Notes: generated by a model not told the origin, from the letters alone. DNA of 16,128 nucleotides from Acidimicrobiaceae bacterium (GCA_030838025.1 JAUTXM010000266.1:1-16128); one strand, 5' to 3'. Counted from the first letter of the stretch, positions 7,338 through 15,012 are shown. Program-made: numbers and translations.

Positions 7338-8510
7338 ATGAGAACCGCAAAGCGGCAGGTTACGAAGCGGCGTGTAGTGGCGATTGCTGTGGCAGCCACG
7401 GTGCTGGCCGGGTGCACATCCTCGGCGAAGAGCGCAGCGCCGAACGTCGATAGCCACCCCGAGACCAAGGTGCTTTACGTGCCGCCGAATCCGGCGGGCA
7501 CCAAGCTCGGGCAGGAGAACATCGCACGGTTCGAACGGCTCGTCACCGAGGGGCTCAACCAAGGTCGCCTCCAGGTGATGGACGAGCTGCTCTCGCCCAC
7601 TGTGGACGACCATCAGAACTACGGGCCCGGCTATCCCGGGATGCGAGCCGGGGTCAAAGGCCTGACCGCGGCGCTGCGCACCGCCTTCCCCGACCTGCAC
7701 GCGACGGCCACCACCCTCGTCGCCACCAACGACGGCACGCAGACGTTTGCAGTCATCAAGACGACCGGGACCAACACGGGCCCGTACCTCGGCATACCGC
7801 CCACCGGGAAGAAGATCGCCCTCGACATCGAGGAGTCGGCCCGGTGGAAGGACGGCAAGATGGTCGAGCACTGGGGCGTCTCGGACAACATCGGGTTGCT
7901 GACCCAGATGGGCTTCTTCCCGCCCGGATCCTTCCCCTCCTTCAACCCGGCATTGCTCAACGCCAAGTACCAAGATCTGCTCAAGAACCCCCGCCCGTTG
8001 CATCCGACCGCGGCGACGACGGTGGCGCAGAAGTTGGCCTCGGTCCGCCGAGCGGTTGACGTCGGTGTGAACACCGGAGACATTTACGTCGACAGCGAGC
8101 TGGTGTCCAAGGACTACATCGAGAACGAGTACTACGGGGAGGGCTTCCCGAACGGCGTGGACCGGCACAAGGACGCGATCACGGTGTACCGCACCGCGCT
8201 GCCGGACCTCCACACGACGATCAACTATCTCGCGCCGATCGGCGACGGTTCGGACACCTTCGGGATCATGGTGGCAAAGGGCACCAATAACGGGCCCTTC
8301 CTCGGTGCCCCCCCGACCGGCCGCCCGGTCACCCTCGACGTCTTCGAATACTTCCACTTCAACAAGGACGGCAAGGTCTCCGTGCACAACGGCGTCGCCG
8401 ACCTGCTTGGGCTGATCGCCCAGCTGGGCTTCGTTCCGCCGGGCTCGGTGCCGGTGTACTCGCCCGACAAGGTCGACCCGCAGTTCAAGGCCGAACTCGA
8501 TCTCCAATAG
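7338..8510 (+). CDS. Lipoprotein with two SnoaL/NTF2-like (ester-cyclase-type) domains
   Basis: This 390-residue protein begins with a lipoprotein signal: basic RTAKRQVTKRR, a hydrophobic run, then the lipobox VLAGC with Cys26. It should be anchored on the outer face of the membrane. Two homologous SnoaL-like domains follow, about residues 60-198 and 232-370. Both end in GF-PPGS and share the order FPDLH/LPDLH, GTN-GP-LG-PPTG, then a DGK strand. Domain 1 keeps EHWGVSD (177-183), resembling the active-site strand of SnoaL/ester-cyclase proteins. Domain 2 has VHNGVAD (349-355) instead. Such domains bind hydrophobic or polyketide-like ligands; catalysis is unproven. The ATG has a GAGGGGGG Shine-Dalgarno. 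The gene is divergent from the acyl-AMP ligase. Confidence 0.82.
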   Translation: MRTAKRQVTKRRVVAIAVAATVLAGCTSSAKSAAPNVDSHPETKVLYVPPNPAGTKLGQENIARFERLVTEGLNQGRLQVMDELLSPTVDDHQNYGPGYPGMRAGVKGLTAALRTAFPDLHATATTLVATNDGTQTFAVIKTTGTNTGPYLGIPPTGKKIALDIEESARWKDGKMVEHWGVSDNIGLLTQMGFFPPGSFPSFNPALLNAKYQDLLKNPRPLHPTAATTVAQKLASVRRAVDVGVNTGDIYVDSELVSKDYIENEYYGEGFPNGVDRHKDAITVYRTALPDLHTTINYLAPIGDGSDTFGIMVAKGTNNGPFLGAPPTGRPVTLDVFEYFHFNKDGKVSVHNGVADLLGLIAQLGFVPPGSVPVYSPDKVDPQFKAELDLQ

Positions 8511-8516
8511 CCGCGG

Positions 8517-8546
8517 GGCCGGCTAGTCCGCATGGGCTAGCCGGCC
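8517..8546. terminator. Perfect 10-bp hairpin just after the lipoprotein stop
   Basis: GGCCGGCTAG (8517-8526) and CTAGCCGGCC (8537-8546) pair perfectly around a 10-base loop, starting 7 bases after the stop at 8510. A run of T is absent, so it may be a GC-rich terminator of the actinobacterial type or an mRNA-stabilising hairpin. Confidence 0.55.
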
Positions 8547-8583
8547 AGCCGGCATTGGTCCACCGGGATCGCCCGTCGCTTAC

Positions 8584-8619
8584 TAGCACTACGTGACCGC
8601 CCACGATCATGTAGTGCTA
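8584..8619. repeat. 13-bp inverted repeat flanked by 11-bp direct repeats
   Basis: TAGCACTACGTGA (8584-8596) pairs with TCATGTAGTGCTA (8607-8619) through 13 positions with a single G/T wobble and a 10-base loop. Around it, GCCGGCATTGG occurs in direct orientation at 8548-8558 and 8644-8654. It lies between convergent genes, so it could be a bidirectional terminator, but the arms are AT-richer than the surroundings and the flanking repeats are unexplained. Confidence 0.6.
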
Positions 8620-8675
8620 CAAAGACCCAGCCAACGTCAGTCCGCCGGCATTGGCCAGCTATGAGAGATCACCCG

Positions 8676-9302
8676 TCAGGCTTGTTCGAGAGCGACCTTC
8701 AACGCCGTCGGAATCTCGTGGAAGGTGCACGATCCGACCAGGTGCCCAGGAATGATCCTTACTTCAGCCAGACAGGGCAATATCGGCAGGGTCGGAATCG
8801 CGACTGAAACGCGCTGACCCGCCGCCTCAAGGCGGATGCGGCCGTTGCTGATCGAGATGAGTCCCGCCACCGTGACTCCGGCCTCGGTGACCTGGGCGGT
8901 GCCCGCGCCCAGGATGACGGTCACGCCGAGCAGGTGGGCCAAGTCGGCTTGCGTCATGTCCGCCGTGACCGTTCCGGTGTCGATGGAGACGATCTCCAGC
9001 TTCTGTTCGTTGATCAGGCGGTGGCGGTTGATGCGCACACCCCTCACCGCGACGTCCACCCGGTCGAGCACGAACGGCCCCTGGCTCACCTGCCGGGCGT
9101 GGGCCGTGATTTGGTCCACGCGGCCCCACGCGGCAACCTTGGGCAGGAAGGGAAAGCTGTGAATGGTGACCTTGGCTGCCGCGCCAGGCACGTAGCCGTC
9201 GATCCGCTGTTCGAGCTGGTGCTGCATGGCGATGCGGCTGGCGGTGTCCGCGGCCCCTGCGATGAGAACGAGGAGCACGACAAGGATCAGCAGCTTTCTC
9301 AT
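8676..9302 (-). CDS. DUF2993/LmeA-like envelope protein
   Basis: This 208-residue protein starts MRKLLILVVLLVLIAGAADT, a signal peptide or N-terminal membrane anchor. The rest matches the DUF2993 pattern: RIDGYVPGAAAKVTIHSFPFLPKV is near the start, then alternating strands with RVDVAVRGVRINR and AGVTVAGLISISNGRIRLEA. The best-known member, mycobacterial LmeA, binds phosphoinositides and promotes mannan elongation in the periplasm. Related proteins share a lipid-binding tubular fold. Lipid binding outside the membrane is therefore likely; the exact ligand is not visible. The start at 9302 is chosen because the signal sequence begins there; no good Shine-Dalgarno is seen. It lies 22 bp after the leuS stop on the same strand, so coupling to leuS expression is likely. 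Confidence 0.78.
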   Translation of the reverse strand: MRKLLILVVLLVLIAGAADTASRIAMQHQLEQRIDGYVPGAAAKVTIHSFPFLPKVAAWGRVDQITAHARQVSQGPFVLDRVDVAVRGVRINRHRLINEQKLEIVSIDTGTVTADMTQADLAHLLGVTVILGAGTAQVTEAGVTVAGLISISNGRIRLEAAGQRVSVAIPTLPILPCLAEVRIIPGHLVGSCTFHEIPTALKVALEQA

Positions 9303-9324
9303 GCTGGGACGTCGATCGGGTCGG

Positions 9325-11817
9325 TCAGACGACCACGTTGACCAGCTTGGGAGGACGGGCAATGACCCGTTTGACCCCCCGGCCCGCGAGCTGATCCTGC
9401 ACCTTGGGAGACTCGAGGGCCAAGCCAACCGCCTCGTCCTCCCCAATGTCGGCAGCGACCGTCAGGCGGTCTCGCACCTTGCCGTTGACCTGGACGACCA
9501 TGGTCTCGGTATCGACCTTGAGCAGTTCGGGGTCGGCCACGGGCCACGCCTGGTCGTGGACGCTCGAGCCTTCGCCGTGGCGTAGCTCCCACAGCTCGGC
9601 CGTGATATGCGGAACCATGGGCGCCATGAGGGTAAGGAGCGTGTCCACGGCGAATGCCAACGTGTCGGCTCGGGCCCCTTCATCTGTCTGCGCGTAGCGA
9701 TACAGCTGGTTGACGAACTCCATGAAGGCGGCGACGGCCGTGTTGTACGACCACCGCTGGTAATCCCTGGTAACCCGGTCGATCAGGCGATGAGCCCCTT
9801 TTCCCACCTCCACATCTGACGGCCGCGGCGCTCGGTCCACGATGTTCAGGCGGTCGGCGGTGCCGCTCGACAGGCGCCACACCCGAGCCAGGAAGCGATG
9901 ACATCCCTCGATGACGTCGTCGGTCTGTTCTGTCCAATCGAAATCCTCGTTGGGCGGTCCGACGAACAGGTGGAAAAGGCGGAGCGAATCGGCGCCGACC
10001 GTGTCGTAATACTTGGACGGGGCAATGAGATTGCCCTTGGACTTCGACATCTTGGAGCCGCCCATCCTGATCATGCCCTGGGTGAACAGGCGCTTGAATG
10101 GCTCTCTCAGGTGCTTGGGGACCAGGCCCAGGTCGGCTAGGGCGCGGGTGTAGAAGCGTGCGTACAGGAGGTGCAGGATGGCGTGCTCGATGCCGCCGAT
10201 GTACTGGTCGACGGGCATCCAGTGCTCGGCCGCGTCGGGGTTGACCGGGGCGTCGGCTTCCCACGGATCGCAGAAGCGCAGGAAGTACCACGACGAGTCG
10301 ACGAAGGTGTCCATCGTGTCGGTCTCGCGCTCGGCGGGGCCGCCGCAGATCGGGCAGGTGGTATTGAGGAAGCCGGCGTGGTAGCGCAGTGGTGACTCGC
10401 CCGTGGGGCGGAACTCGACGTCGTCGGGCGCCAGGACGGGGAGTTGCGATTCGGGAACCGGAACGATGTTGTGAACGGGGCAATAAACCACGGGAATGGG
10501 GCAACCCCAGAATCGCTGGCGACTGACCAGCCAGTCCCGCAGGCGGTAGTTCACCTTGCGCTCGCCGATCCCCTGCGCTTCCAGCCAGTCGATGGCCGCG
10601 ATCTTGGCCGTGCGGACGTCGGGTATGCCGGACAGCCAGGCGCTGTTGATCGTGGGTCCGTCGCCGGTGTAGGCCTCGCCCGTCCAATCAGGCGGAGGCT
10701 GTACGGTGCGAATGATGGGCAGGTTGTAGGCGAGCGCGAACTCCCAGTCACGCTGGTCCTGGCCGGGCACGGCCATGATGGCGCCCGTGCCATAGGTCAT
10801 GAGGACGTAGTCGGCCAGGTAGATGGGGACCGAGGCGCCATTGAACGGGTTGATGGCGTAGGCGCCGGTGAACACACCGCGCTTCGCCAGGTCGGACTCG
10901 GTCGATTGGCGCTCGATGTCGGTCTCGCCCCGCACCCGCTCGACGAACGCCTCGACCTCACCCTGGTGGTCACCGGTGGTGATCTGGGCGACGAGGGGAT
11001 GCTCGGGGGCCAGGACCACGAAGGTCATGCCGAAGCTGGTGTCGGGGCGGGTGGTGAAGACCCGGATAGTGCGTGCTGCGGGGCCGTCGCCGGAACCGAC
11101 GACCTTCAACTCGAATTCCGCGCCCTCGGACCGGCCGATCCAGTTGCGCTGCATCGTCTTCACCCGTTCCGGCCATTGCAGGTCGTCCAGTGCTTCCAGC
11201 AGCTCGTCGGCATAGGCCGTGATGCGGAAGAACCACTGCTCCAGGTCTCGTTTGACGACCAGGTCGCCGCTGCGGTCACAGGTCCCGTCGGGGAGAACCT
11301 GCTCGTTGGCCAGGACGGTCTGGCAGCCGGGGCACCAGTTGACGGGGGCCTTCTTGCGGTAGGCCAGGCCGGCCTCCAGGAAACGTTGGAAGATGAACTG
11401 GTTCCACTTCATGAACTCGGGATCGTGGCTGCGGATCTCGCGGCGCCAGTCGTAGACGGCGCCCATGCCCCGCAGGCTGGCCTTCAGCTCCTCGATGCGG
11501 GCCGCGGTGAAGACGCGTGGGTGGGTGCCAGTGCGAATGGCAGCGTTCTCCGCCGGCAGGCCGAAGGAGTCGAAGCCAATCGGCGACAGGACCCCGCAGC
11601 CGTGCATGGTCCAGTAGCGGACCAATAGATCGCCGAAGGTGTAGTTGCGGACATGGCCTTGGTGGGCCGGACCGCTCGGATAGGGGTACATGCAGAGCAC
11701 GTAGTAGGGCGGCCGCGGATCGTCGTTGTCGATCTGGTAGGTGCCCTGTTCGGCCCAACGGGCCTGCCACTTGGCCTCGACGGCCTGCGGGTCGTACGTG
11801 CTCGAGGTGACTTCCAT
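9325..11817 (-). CDS. leuS: Leucyl-tRNA synthetase
   Basis: This 830-residue class I synthetase charges tRNA-Leu. The HIGH motif appears as PSGPAHQGHVRNY (HQGH at residues 52-55) and the KMSKS motif is intact (589-593, GGSKMSKSKGN). The zinc-type segment WCPGCQTVLANEQV is present. The CP1 editing domain shows TTRPDTSFGMTFVVLAPEHP and GTGAIMAVPGQDQRD, keeping the editing aspartate. DSSWYFLRFCDP and the C-terminal MVVQVNGKVRDRL end are also typical. The ATG at 11817 is chosen because the protein begins EVTSSTYDPQAVEAKWQARW like other LeuRS. The same frame is open to 12624, but that extension is antisense to the phosphoribulokinase gene. There is no Shine-Dalgarno. A GTG three codons upstream is possible but sits almost on the -10 box. 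Confidence 0.97.
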   Translation of the reverse strand: MEVTSSTYDPQAVEAKWQARWAEQGTYQIDNDDPRPPYYVLCMYPYPSGPAHQGHVRNYTFGDLLVRYWTMHGCGVLSPIGFDSFGLPAENAAIRTGTHPRVFTAARIEELKASLRGMGAVYDWRREIRSHDPEFMKWNQFIFQRFLEAGLAYRKKAPVNWCPGCQTVLANEQVLPDGTCDRSGDLVVKRDLEQWFFRITAYADELLEALDDLQWPERVKTMQRNWIGRSEGAEFELKVVGSGDGPAARTIRVFTTRPDTSFGMTFVVLAPEHPLVAQITTGDHQGEVEAFVERVRGETDIERQSTESDLAKRGVFTGAYAINPFNGASVPIYLADYVLMTYGTGAIMAVPGQDQRDWEFALAYNLPIIRTVQPPPDWTGEAYTGDGPTINSAWLSGIPDVRTAKIAAIDWLEAQGIGERKVNYRLRDWLVSRQRFWGCPIPVVYCPVHNIVPVPESQLPVLAPDDVEFRPTGESPLRYHAGFLNTTCPICGGPAERETDTMDTFVDSSWYFLRFCDPWEADAPVNPDAAEHWMPVDQYIGGIEHAILHLLYARFYTRALADLGLVPKHLREPFKRLFTQGMIRMGGSKMSKSKGNLIAPSKYYDTVGADSLRLFHLFVGPPNEDFDWTEQTDDVIEGCHRFLARVWRLSSGTADRLNIVDRAPRPSDVEVGKGAHRLIDRVTRDYQRWSYNTAVAAFMEFVNQLYRYAQTDEGARADTLAFAVDTLLTLMAPMVPHITAELWELRHGEGSSVHDQAWPVADPELLKVDTETMVVQVNGKVRDRLTVAADIGEDEAVGLALESPKVQDQLAGRGVKRVIARPPKLVNVVV

Positions 11818-11827
11818 AGGTGTCACT

Positions 11828-11833
11828 AGCGTA
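11828..11833 (-). promoter_or_regulatory. Candidate -10 box (TACGCT) for leuS
   Basis: On the minus strand TACGCT ends 10 bases before the leuS ATG, which predicts a leader of only a few bases. This agrees with the missing Shine-Dalgarno. No T-box leader motif (TGGNACCGCG) is visible upstream. Confidence 0.4.
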
Positions 11834-11887
11834 CCGAGGGGGTGGGACGACCAAGGGTTCGGTTTCCTCGCGGGGCAGCCGGGTTGG

Positions 11888-11969
11888 TGTCGCGTTTGAC
11901 CGCGGGCGTGCTGTCGCGTTGACCGCGGGTGTGCTGTCGTCAGGGCTGCTGGGGCTGCTGGGGCTGCTG
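11888..11969. repeat. Short tandem repeats between leuS and phosphoribulokinase
   Basis: An imperfect 24/23-bp tandem pair (11888-11911, 11912-11934) has a TGTCGCGT..GACCGCGGG core. Soon after it come three perfect copies of GGGCTGCTG (11943-11969). They sit in the 207-bp divergent gap, upstream of the phosphoribulokinase -10 candidate. Confidence 0.7.
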
Positions 11970-11980
11970 CCCGGCGGGCG

Positions 11981-11986
11981 TAGTCT
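11981..11986 (+). promoter_or_regulatory. Candidate -10 box (TAGTCT) for phosphoribulokinase
   Basis: TAGTCT matches the actinobacterial TAnnnT form and lies 38 bases upstream of the GTG start, leaving room for the AGGAG ribosome-binding site. No clear -35 box is seen; the upstream bases are part of the CTG-rich repeat. Confidence 0.35.
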
Positions 11987-12024
11987 GAACGAAATGCACC
12001 GGCTGGCCGGTCGAGGAGCGTGAC

Positions 12025-12972
12025 GTGGACACCGACATGAGCATGCAGATGAACAAGCTGGGCCGGGACCGCTCCGGCGACCGACCCGTCCTCATGGCCA
12101 TCGCGGGCGATAGTGGCACCGGCAAGACGACTCTCACCGACGGACTCGTGAAGGCGTTGGGTCGTGAGCGGATCACGTCGATTGGGGTCGACGACTACCA
12201 CCGGTACGACCGCGAGGAGCGCAAGTCGCTTCCGTTCACCCCACTCAACCCAAAATGCAACTACATCGACATCATGGAGCAGGACCTCCAGCACCTGGCC
12301 CTCAAGCAGCCGATCCTGAAACCGATCTACGACCACGACACCGGGACACTCGGTCGTCCCGAGTACATCGAACCCCGTGAATTCGTGATCGTCGAGGGCC
12401 TGCTGCCGCTGTCCACCAAGCTGTCGCGGGCCTGCTTCGACGTCACGGTGTTCCTCGACCCGCCCGAGGAGATCCGCATCGGCTGGAAGCTTGGTCGGGA
12501 CACCAAGAAGCGGGGTTACACCGAGGAGCAGGTACGGGAGGAGTTGGGTCGCCGGGAGCCTGAGTCGGAAGCGTTCATTCGCCCGCAGCGGGCCTACGCC
12601 GATATCGTCGTGCGTTTCTCGCATATCGAGGAGCGAGGAGAATCAGCCGGTGATCCGCTCAGCGCGTTGCTGCTCCTTCGCCCCACCATCAACCATCCCG
12701 ACCTGTCGAACATTTTGAGCGAGGACACCCGCCAGGCCATGCACCTCAAGCTCAGCCGAGATTCCGATGGCAAGCCGGTGGATGCGGTCCATATCCACTC
12801 GTACGCCGAGACCGCCATCACCAAGCGGGTGGAACTCGCCATCTGGGACGAACTCGGGACCGAGGAACCGTTACCCGATGCCCTCGGGATGATCGACGGA
12901 GTTCGCGACGAGCCATTGGCGTTGACCCAGCTCATCCTCCTCTACCACCTCATCCAGGCCCGAGAGGCATAA
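12025..12972 (+). CDS. prk: Phosphoribulokinase (actinobacterial type)
   Basis: This 315-residue protein belongs to the phosphoribulokinase/uridine kinase P-loop family. The Walker A motif is AGDSGTGKTT (residues 27-36). GVDDYHRYDREERK (54-67) holds the catalytic aspartate region. NPKCNYIDIMEQDL (75-88), KPIYDHDTGT (99-108) and EFVIVEGLLPL (119-129, Walker B-like) follow. RREPESEAFIRPQRAYADIVV lies in the C-terminal half. This pattern is closest to PRK, which makes ribulose-1,5-bisphosphate from ribulose-5-phosphate and ATP, rather than to uridine kinase. No RuBisCO or other Calvin-cycle gene is in the window, so carbon fixation cannot be claimed. The start is GTG with AGGAG six bases upstream. 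It is a single gene, divergent from leuS. Confidence 0.85.
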   Translation: MDTDMSMQMNKLGRDRSGDRPVLMAIAGDSGTGKTTLTDGLVKALGRERITSIGVDDYHRYDREERKSLPFTPLNPKCNYIDIMEQDLQHLALKQPILKPIYDHDTGTLGRPEYIEPREFVIVEGLLPLSTKLSRACFDVTVFLDPPEEIRIGWKLGRDTKKRGYTEEQVREELGRREPESEAFIRPQRAYADIVVRFSHIEERGESAGDPLSALLLLRPTINHPDLSNILSEDTRQAMHLKLSRDSDGKPVDAVHIHSYAETAITKRVELAIWDELGTEEPLPDALGMIDGVRDEPLALTQLILLYHLIQAREA

Positions 12973-12990
12973 CCGGGACACCGGACGGCC

Positions 12991-13030
12991 GGGTGGGGGT
13001 GGCGAGGCCGCGGGTGGGGGTGGCGAGGCC
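12991..13030. repeat. 19-bp unit repeated twice, 21-bp period
   Basis: GGGTGGGGGTGGCGAGGCC is found at 12991-13009 and again, identical, at 13012-13030. It starts 19 bases after the phosphoribulokinase stop and runs into a second, unrelated tandem block. Confidence 0.85.
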
Positions 13031-13049
13031 CGCTCGTCGCTGCTGGTGC

Positions 13050-13120
13050 AGCGGCTCGATGGTGCGGGCGGAGCGGCCCGATGGTGCGGGCGGAGCGGCC
13101 CGATGGTGTGGCCGGAGCGG
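13050..13120. repeat. 22-bp minisatellite, three copies plus a partial
   Basis: Units start at 13050, 13072, 13094 and 13116, exactly 22 bp apart. The core is AGCGGCCCGATGGTGCGGGC with one to three changes between copies. The period is not a multiple of three, so it is unlikely to be coding. Confidence 0.85.
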
Positions 13121-13354
13121 CTCGCCACGCTCGTGTCCCGTTCCGGCCCGGTCACGCCGCCTGACGAACGGCTGATGGACGAGAAGGGACGTACGCAAGT
13201 CCCTCGCGTCGAGTGATAGCGAGATCGTCAAGAAGATTGCGCCCGCCGTGAGTGCGAGTCCGGCCAGCTGCTTGGCGGCGCTAAACCGACCTCGGGTCGA
13301 AAGGGAGCCGCGATGACTGACGCGCGATCCTGGCGGATCGACGCTGGCATCGCC

Positions 13355-14758
13355 TCAGGCGCCGACCTTCTGCTCGGACACCGACCCCGTGGCCCCAACA
13401 GGAAGTCGGCGGGCGACGAGGATGCCCGCTACGGCTCCAACCGCAGCCACCGTGAACGCGATCGAGATTCCCGTCGACAGGGATCGCCCGGTGCTGGCGC
13501 CGATGGCGACGGCTGCTCCGCCGAAGCCCACCCCGAGCGCAGTGCCGAGGACGTCTGAGAGATTCAAGGAGGCCGACGCCCAACCTTCACGCCCCGCTTG
13601 CGACTCCCGCAGCATCATCAACGACAATGGGGCATAGGCGAGTCCCATCCCGAGGCCCGCCACCGACCACGACGCGATCGCGAATACAACGGGCACCGGC
13701 GGCCACAGTGCCGACGCTGTTCCGGCGATTCCAAGAATGACGGCGATGAGGCCTACCTGAACCAGGTGGCGCCCTTCGGTACGGTCGCTGAGCCGGGCCT
13801 GGATCCATGAACCGGCTGTCCAGGTCAAGGTGGCGCTTGTTACCGCCAGGCTGGCCATCGTCGTACTCCGGTGGCGGGCGGTCGTGATCGCCAGCGTCAC
13901 GAACGCATCCGATCCGAAAAAGGCGAATGTCAGCAGACCGCGGCTCAGGATCGTGGCAGGGAGACCAGGCCGGCCGCGAAGTGAACCGGCAGGGAGCAGT
14001 CGGCGTAGGGCAGGCAGGCCAACCGCGACGCCAAACACGACCGACGCCGCCCCGACCAGCGGCTGATCTGCGATGAGGCCGGCAAGGACGAACCCAGCTC
14101 CGGCTGCGGTCCGCACAGCGTCGATGAGGCGGTGCTCCTCACTCGGCGGCCCAGCCTGCTTCTGCCCGAGGCGGACAAGAGCTGGGAGTGCCATCGGACC
14201 AGCCGCCAGGACGAGGGGAAGGAGGCCGAGGAAGACCCAGCGCCAGCCGAAATGGCGCGCCACCTCGGCACTGATGGCCGGGCCAAACAAGCCAGGCAGG
14301 ACCCAGGCGGTGGACAGGACCGCCATCATGCGGGGCCGGAGGTGGTCGGGCAGGCTCCGACCAATGGCCACGTATGCGACGGCTGGGATAGCCCCGGCTC
14401 CGAGCCCTTGAAGCGCCCGGCCGACGACCAGAACGGGCATGGTCGGCGCCAGCCCTGAAAGCACCAGGCCGGCGCTGAAGAACGCTAAGCCGGCGATGTA
14501 CGGCTGGGCTGGTCCGCGCCGGTCGGCCTGGCGCCCGGCGGCGACGATGCCGACCATGCTGGCGAGCATGAAGGCGGAGAAGACCCACCCGTAGAGTCGA
14601 AGCCCTCCGAGATCACGGGCCACGACCGGCATGATCGTGACGACCGACAGCGCTTCGGATGCGATGATCGTGACGGTCGTCACCAGCCCGATCGTGAGCG
14701 CCCGCCGATGCGGCGCCCACAGCCCGTCGTCCTGGCTCAGCCTGCTCACATGGGCCAT
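13355..14758 (-). CDS. MFS exporter, DHA2-like with about 14 membrane segments
   Basis: This 467-residue integral membrane protein shows about 14 hydrophobic segments, the DHA2 drug:H+ antiporter layout. Signature motifs are GRQADRRGPAQP (75-86, motif A between TM2 and TM3), VVGRALQGLGAG (111-122, motif B with Arg114) and VLPGLFGPAI (153-162, antiporter motif C). It should use the proton gradient to export small molecules; the substrate is unknown. The start at 14758 is used because the protein body (MAHVSRLSQDD) begins there. The upstream ribosome-binding site is poor, and the same frame continues upstream across the antisense strand of the tRNA gene, which cannot be real. No regulator is adjacent. 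It is divergent from the tRNA gene. Confidence 0.85.
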   Translation of the reverse strand: MAHVSRLSQDDGLWAPHRRALTIGLVTTVTIIASEALSVVTIMPVVARDLGGLRLYGWVFSAFMLASMVGIVAAGRQADRRGPAQPYIAGLAFFSAGLVLSGLAPTMPVLVVGRALQGLGAGAIPAVAYVAIGRSLPDHLRPRMMAVLSTAWVLPGLFGPAISAEVARHFGWRWVFLGLLPLVLAAGPMALPALVRLGQKQAGPPSEEHRLIDAVRTAAGAGFVLAGLIADQPLVGAASVVFGVAVGLPALRRLLPAGSLRGRPGLPATILSRGLLTFAFFGSDAFVTLAITTARHRSTTMASLAVTSATLTWTAGSWIQARLSDRTEGRHLVQVGLIAVILGIAGTASALWPPVPVVFAIASWSVAGLGMGLAYAPLSLMMLRESQAGREGWASASLNLSDVLGTALGVGFGGAAVAIGASTGRSLSTGISIAFTVAAVGAVAGILVARRLPVGATGSVSEQKVGA

Positions 14759-14919
14759 TGTGCCCAGATCGCAACCGCTTCGGCGGCTTTCGGCGCCCGC
14801 GAAGAGGATGGCCAGCACACTCAGTGGCGTTGCCGGGGGTCGAGAGCCGGCGCCACCGGGGAGGGAGGAGGTCGAACCAAACCAAGCCCGGGTACCGCCG
14901 AAGCTGCTCTCGCCCTTGC

Positions 14920-14925
14920 TAGGCT
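14920..14925 (+). promoter_or_regulatory. Candidate -10 box (TAGGCT) for tRNA-Ala
   Basis: TAGGCT lies 13 bases before the mature tRNA 5' end and matches a common actinobacterial -10 form. Transcription would then start about 6-7 bases before the tRNA. No clear -35 box is found. Confidence 0.45.
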
Positions 14926-14938
14926 GGCCGCATCCAGC

Positions 14939-15012
<74 letters not shown>

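Larger units (their letters stand above)
12973..13354. other. 382-bp intergenic gap with GC-rich minisatellites
   Basis: This gap separates the convergent phosphoribulokinase and MFS genes. It contains two tandem-repeat blocks (12991-13030 and 13050-13120) and a small hairpin, AGGGAC (13185-13190) with GTCCCT (13199-13204). There is also a good AAAGGGAG ribosome-binding-like sequence before an ATG at 13313. That ATG opens a frame running antisense into the end of the MFS gene, with arginine- and aspartate-rich low-quality protein. I see no convincing gene here. Confidence 0.6.

Noticed and set aside
7320..8507. Minus-strand 395-codon open frame
   Set aside because: It lies opposite the lipoprotein gene, which has a signal peptide, lipobox, Shine-Dalgarno and two domains. 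The antisense product is valine- and arginine-rich without motifs.
10444..11628. Plus-strand 394-codon open frame
   Set aside because: It is antisense to leuS, whose motifs are unmistakable.
11818..12024. T-box or other riboswitch leader for leuS
   Set aside because: No TGGNACCGCG element or specifier-loop layout is seen on the minus strand, and the likely promoter leaves almost no leader.
11818..12624. N-terminal extension of leuS by 269 residues
   Set aside because: The extension has no LeuRS similarity and runs antisense to the phosphoribulokinase gene. The LeuRS fold begins at 11817.
12991..13120. CRISPR array
   Set aside because: The units are direct tandem copies without unique spacers of constant length, and no cas gene is nearby.
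13313..13558. Small plus-strand gene with a good AAAGGGAG ribosome-binding site
   Set aside because: Beyond the first 14 codons it is antisense to the conserved end of the MFS gene, and the product is a low-complexity Arg/Asp/Ser-rich peptide. Only the start region looks gene-like.
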